DNA from: Gammaproteobacteria bacterium
GTDB taxonomy: Bacteria; Pseudomonadota; Gammaproteobacteria; Steroidobacterales; JABDKV01
DNA: 7,181 nucleotides
Reading direction: 5' to 3'
Assembly: GCA_029862285.1 (NCBI GenBank)
Contig: JAOTXR010000101.1
Location: 1 to 7,181 of the forward strand
Shown: positions 5,101 through 7,181 of the stretch, one piece after another
Layout of the letters: every line of letters starts with the position of its first letter
Position numbering within the stretch: the first letter of the stretch is position 1
Notes under the pieces: model-generated
Database searches by the model: none
The model's input: the letters and a program-made list of their open reading frames with translations, nothing else
What the model was told of the DNA's origin: nothing
Program-made: the position numbers and the translations under genes

Positions 5101-6813
5101 ATGGCCGTTTTTCGCGCAGCGCTGCTTCTGGTTACCGGTATCCTCGCCGGCGTGCTCATTGCCCGGTATCTGCCACACGGTACCCCGGCCAGCAAGTCCC
5201 CGCAGCAGCAATCCGCTGCGAGCGCCATGACGATAAAAGACTCGGTGCTTGCGCCGGCCACCGTCACGCTACGTGGATCCAATAACGATAAGTTGCAGTC
5301 GACGACGTTGGCAACCGCAATCAACGACAATATCGTCGTCGCGATGATCGCGGATTTTGTCGGCGCGCGACGTCTGGTCGTGGAAACCGCACACGGTCAG
5401 ATTGTGCCGGTAAGCGCCGTGCTGTCTGCGGATGAACGCTACGGCATCGCGCTCCTTGCAACCGAACGTCCGCTCGAAAACGTTGAAATACTTCAACCCG
5501 AACCGGGTGCCGGCAGCCTGCATCTCGGGCGGCCTCTTACTCTGCTTACGCAGAACGACCGCTATGGTGCCGAAGTAGACAGCGCTGGCTATCGCGACGA
5601 ACTCGGTGCTTACCGCTACGCGATAAAAGTCCCGGCAGGCAGACCCGGGGATGCCGCCGCTATTATCGACCCACGCTCTGGCAGCTTGCTGGGCCTTATT
5701 GCCGGCAAGCACAGTGCCTCGCAGGCGATCGCGGTCGACAACGAACCGATCAATCGACTTGTCGACCGGCTCGGTTCGGAACGACGCCGTACACTGGACG
5801 AGTTTTCCCACTACTACTTCAACGAGACAGCGTCTGGACGGCTGGCATTACTGGATCAATTCGTCGCCAGCGGACAGTTTGACACCGCCATCCAGATTGG
5901 CAGGAACATGCTCAATCTGGATTCCTACACACAAAAATATGGCGCCGAGTTATTGCACCGGGCCTATGCCGGCGCCGTGCGCCAGGCGATGGACAACGGA
6001 CAATGGCGTATGGCGTTGCGTTTGTTGGACGAAGCCGATCAGGCAGTCGGCCTAAATGACAAACTCCGATTGATGCGGGCGGAGTCACGACAGTCTGTCG
6101 GCGAACTGGAAGGGGCGCTCGACGACTTGCTGACACTGGGTGACACCAACACGCACCAGGCGCGCATGCTGGTAATAGAAAACGCCCTGGCAGCCGGTCA
6201 TACCGACGGCGAATCCAGTCTCTCGCTATTGCAACGTGCCTTGGCTGCGGATCCGGACTATGCGCCGTATCACCGGCTATTGGGAGAAACACTCGCGCGC
6301 CGTGGCGACATGACTGGCGCCCTGGCTGCGCTGGAGCGCGCTATCGCACTCGATCCGGGTATCGCAACAGAGGTCGCACCGCTATTGAGCCGCTTACGCG
6401 CGCGACGCAATACGCCACCACTCACTGAGGTACCGATACAACGGCGCCGCAGCACGCTGTATGTCGATGCGAGTATCAATGGATCGACAGAGACTTTCCG
6501 TTTCCTGCTGGATACCGGCGCCAGTTATACGGCGATCACAACCGAAACCGCATTACGCCTGGGTATCGACAATATTTTCTTTGGCGCGCCGGTGGTAGAG
6601 CTCGAAACTGCCAACGGTCGGGTTTATACGACTACCGCGACGCTCAACTCTATCGATGTCAGCGGTGCGCGAGTCGACAATGTCGAGACTGTGATACTGG
6701 AATCGATGAGCGGCGTTGACGGACTGCTGGGTCAGTCTTTCTTGCGGCACTTCGATGTAAACATCGATCGTACCCGCGGCGTCGTAGCATTTAACCGCCG
6801 TCTCGACGACTAG
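5101..6813 (+). CDS. Membrane-anchored pseudo-trypsin/TPR/retropepsin-like aspartic protease fusion
   Basis: A 570-residue predicted envelope protein. Residues 5-23 form one hydrophobic helix (signal anchor), then a Gln/Ser/Ala-rich linker to about 48. Residues 50-225 follow the order of an HtrA/trypsin-like double barrel, but the catalytic positions look replaced: the His site reads ADFVGA (Asp85), the DIALL-like site reads GIALL (Gly115) and the GNSGG-like site reads PGDAAA (Ala185). Residues 230-435 are helical; 373-420 is a clear TPR segment (ALAADPDYAPYHRLLGETLA, then ALERAIALDPG). Residues 445-567 match clan AA retropepsin-like proteases: DTGAS (Asp471), a flap-like middle, and GVDGLLGQSFLRHFDVNID (538-556). 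One DTG per chain means activity would require a dimer. An in-frame stop two codons upstream supports the ATG at 5101. It ends in tandem TAG codons, 19 bases from the converging gene. The partner or substrate is unknown. The aspartic protease call is firm; the pseudo-trypsin call is by alignment by eye. Confidence 0.85.
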   Translation: MAVFRAALLLVTGILAGVLIARYLPHGTPASKSPQQQSAASAMTIKDSVLAPATVTLRGSNNDKLQSTTLATAINDNIVVAMIADFVGARRLVVETAHGQIVPVSAVLSADERYGIALLATERPLENVEILQPEPGAGSLHLGRPLTLLTQNDRYGAEVDSAGYRDELGAYRYAIKVPAGRPGDAAAIIDPRSGSLLGLIAGKHSASQAIAVDNEPINRLVDRLGSERRRTLDEFSHYYFNETASGRLALLDQFVASGQFDTAIQIGRNMLNLDSYTQKYGAELLHRAYAGAVRQAMDNGQWRMALRLLDEADQAVGLNDKLRLMRAESRQSVGELEGALDDLLTLGDTNTHQARMLVIENALAAGHTDGESSLSLLQRALAADPDYAPYHRLLGETLARRGDMTGALAALERAIALDPGIATEVAPLLSRLRARRNTPPLTEVPIQRRRSTLYVDASINGSTETFRFLLDTGASYTAITTETALRLGIDNIFFGAPVVELETANGRVYTTTATLNSIDVSGARVDNVETVILESMSGVDGLLGQSFLRHFDVNIDRTRGVVAFNRRLDD

Positions 6814-6832
6814 TAGTCAACCCGCCGTTGAG

Positions 6833-7181
6833 TCACTGGCCGGCAGCAGGGCCAGGCGGACCGAGGAAGAATGACTGCAAGATCCCGAGGTCTACGAAAT
6901 TGGTTTGTCCGTTGCCATCGAAATCGGTGTCCAGGTCGCCGGGCAAGAGAAAATTGCCTTTCAAGATTGCGACATCTGAGAAATTAACGACACCGTTATT
7001 ATCGAGATCCGGATCGCAGATATTGCCAATACCATCGCCATTGGTATCGCGCTGATCGCTGTTGGCGACATCGACACAGTTGTCTGCCGCATCGAGCACG
7101 CCGTCGGCATCGGAATCGACACCGGTCAGACATTGCGCGCCCGCGCCGCGTACGCGAATATCGTCGACATGCCAGCCATCT
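6833..7181 (-). CDS. C-terminal part of a secreted TSP3/dockerin-like calcium-repeat protein (5' end beyond window)
   Basis: Hand translation gives 115 residues open from the right edge to a TGA at 6835-6833. The visible part starts with DGWHVDDIRVRG, typical of the end of a beta-sandwich (jelly-roll) domain in secreted peptidases and adhesins. A thrombospondin type 3-like stretch follows: DSDADGVLDAADNC, then DQRDTNGDGIGNICD, with paired cysteines. Two EF-hand/dockerin type I-like repeats come next, DLDNNGVVNFSDVAIL and DFDGNGQTNFVDLGIL, each followed by a hydrophobic patch. The tail is GPPGPAAGQ. The Asp/Asn/Gly-rich loops should bind Ca2+ and rigidify the extracellular C-terminus. The N-terminal catalytic or adhesive domain lies outside the window, so its activity is unknown. 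Start, promoter and signal peptide are not visible. It converges on the aspartic-protease gene with 19 bases between and no recognisable terminator. Confidence 0.85.
   Translation of the reverse strand, partial: DGWHVDDIRVRGAGAQCLTGVDSDADGVLDAADNCVDVANSDQRDTNGDGIGNICDPDLDNNGVVNFSDVAILKGNFLLPGDLDTDFDGNGQTNFVDLGILQSFFLGPPGPAAGQ

Noticed and set aside
5269..5811. 180-residue minus-strand open frame
   Set aside because: It is a shadow of the protease fusion gene; cysteines and arginines are scattered with no domain pattern.
6806..6819. GACTA-G-TAGTC palindrome around the tandem stop codons as a terminator
   Set aside because: The loop would be one to three bases with only 4-5 AT-rich pairs and no T-run; it arises from TAG TAG next to GAC.
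6836..6855. CTGGCC / GGCCAG inverted repeat as a convergent terminator
   Set aside because: It is a six-pair stem with an 8-base loop, lies inside the last codons of the calcium-repeat gene and has no T-run on either side.

Overview
The window looks like a chromosomal stretch of a free-living, probably marine or sediment gammaproteobacterium. That assignment is an inference. It rests on a CysZ resembling the enterobacterial protein over its whole length, a YheT-type hydrolase, moderately GC-rich sequence, and a secreted protein ending in thrombospondin-3/dockerin-like calcium repeats, a tail style common in marine Gammaproteobacteria such as Woeseiales. I see no rRNA, tRNA, CRISPR array, insertion sequence or phage gene. 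Coding density is very high and no gap exceeds 100 bases.

Left half, minus strand, read right to left: a cytoplasmic metallophosphoesterase (3319-2366) overlaps the sulfate permease gene cysZ (2366-1617) by one base (TGATG). A 79-base gap with a possible promoter follows, then a 93-residue glycine-zipper membrane protein of unknown function (1537-1256). A strong stem-loop sits in the next 45-base gap (1225-1249). A threonine synthase gene, thrC (1210 to beyond base 1), follows and loses only its extreme C-terminus at the window edge.

Right half, plus strand: a YheT-type alpha/beta hydrolase (3404-4438), a glutathione S-transferase family protein (4451-5059) and a 570-residue membrane-anchored protein (5101-6813) lie head to tail with gaps of 12 and 41 bases, probably one operon. 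Converging on them is the 3' end of a minus-strand gene for a secreted Ca2+-repeat protein (6833 to beyond 7181).

The divergent promoter region is 3320-3403. Each outward gene has a TANNNT hexamer exactly 6 bases before its ATG, which suggests leaderless transcripts, and a perfect inverted repeat lies between them. The most unusual gene is at 5101-6813. It appears to join a trypsin/HtrA-like domain that has lost all three catalytic residues, a TPR section, and a C-terminal retropepsin-like aspartic protease whose DTGAS motif is intact. No defence system or obvious new multigene system is visible; the novelty candidates are this fusion, the glycine-zipper protein, and the regulatory arrangements.
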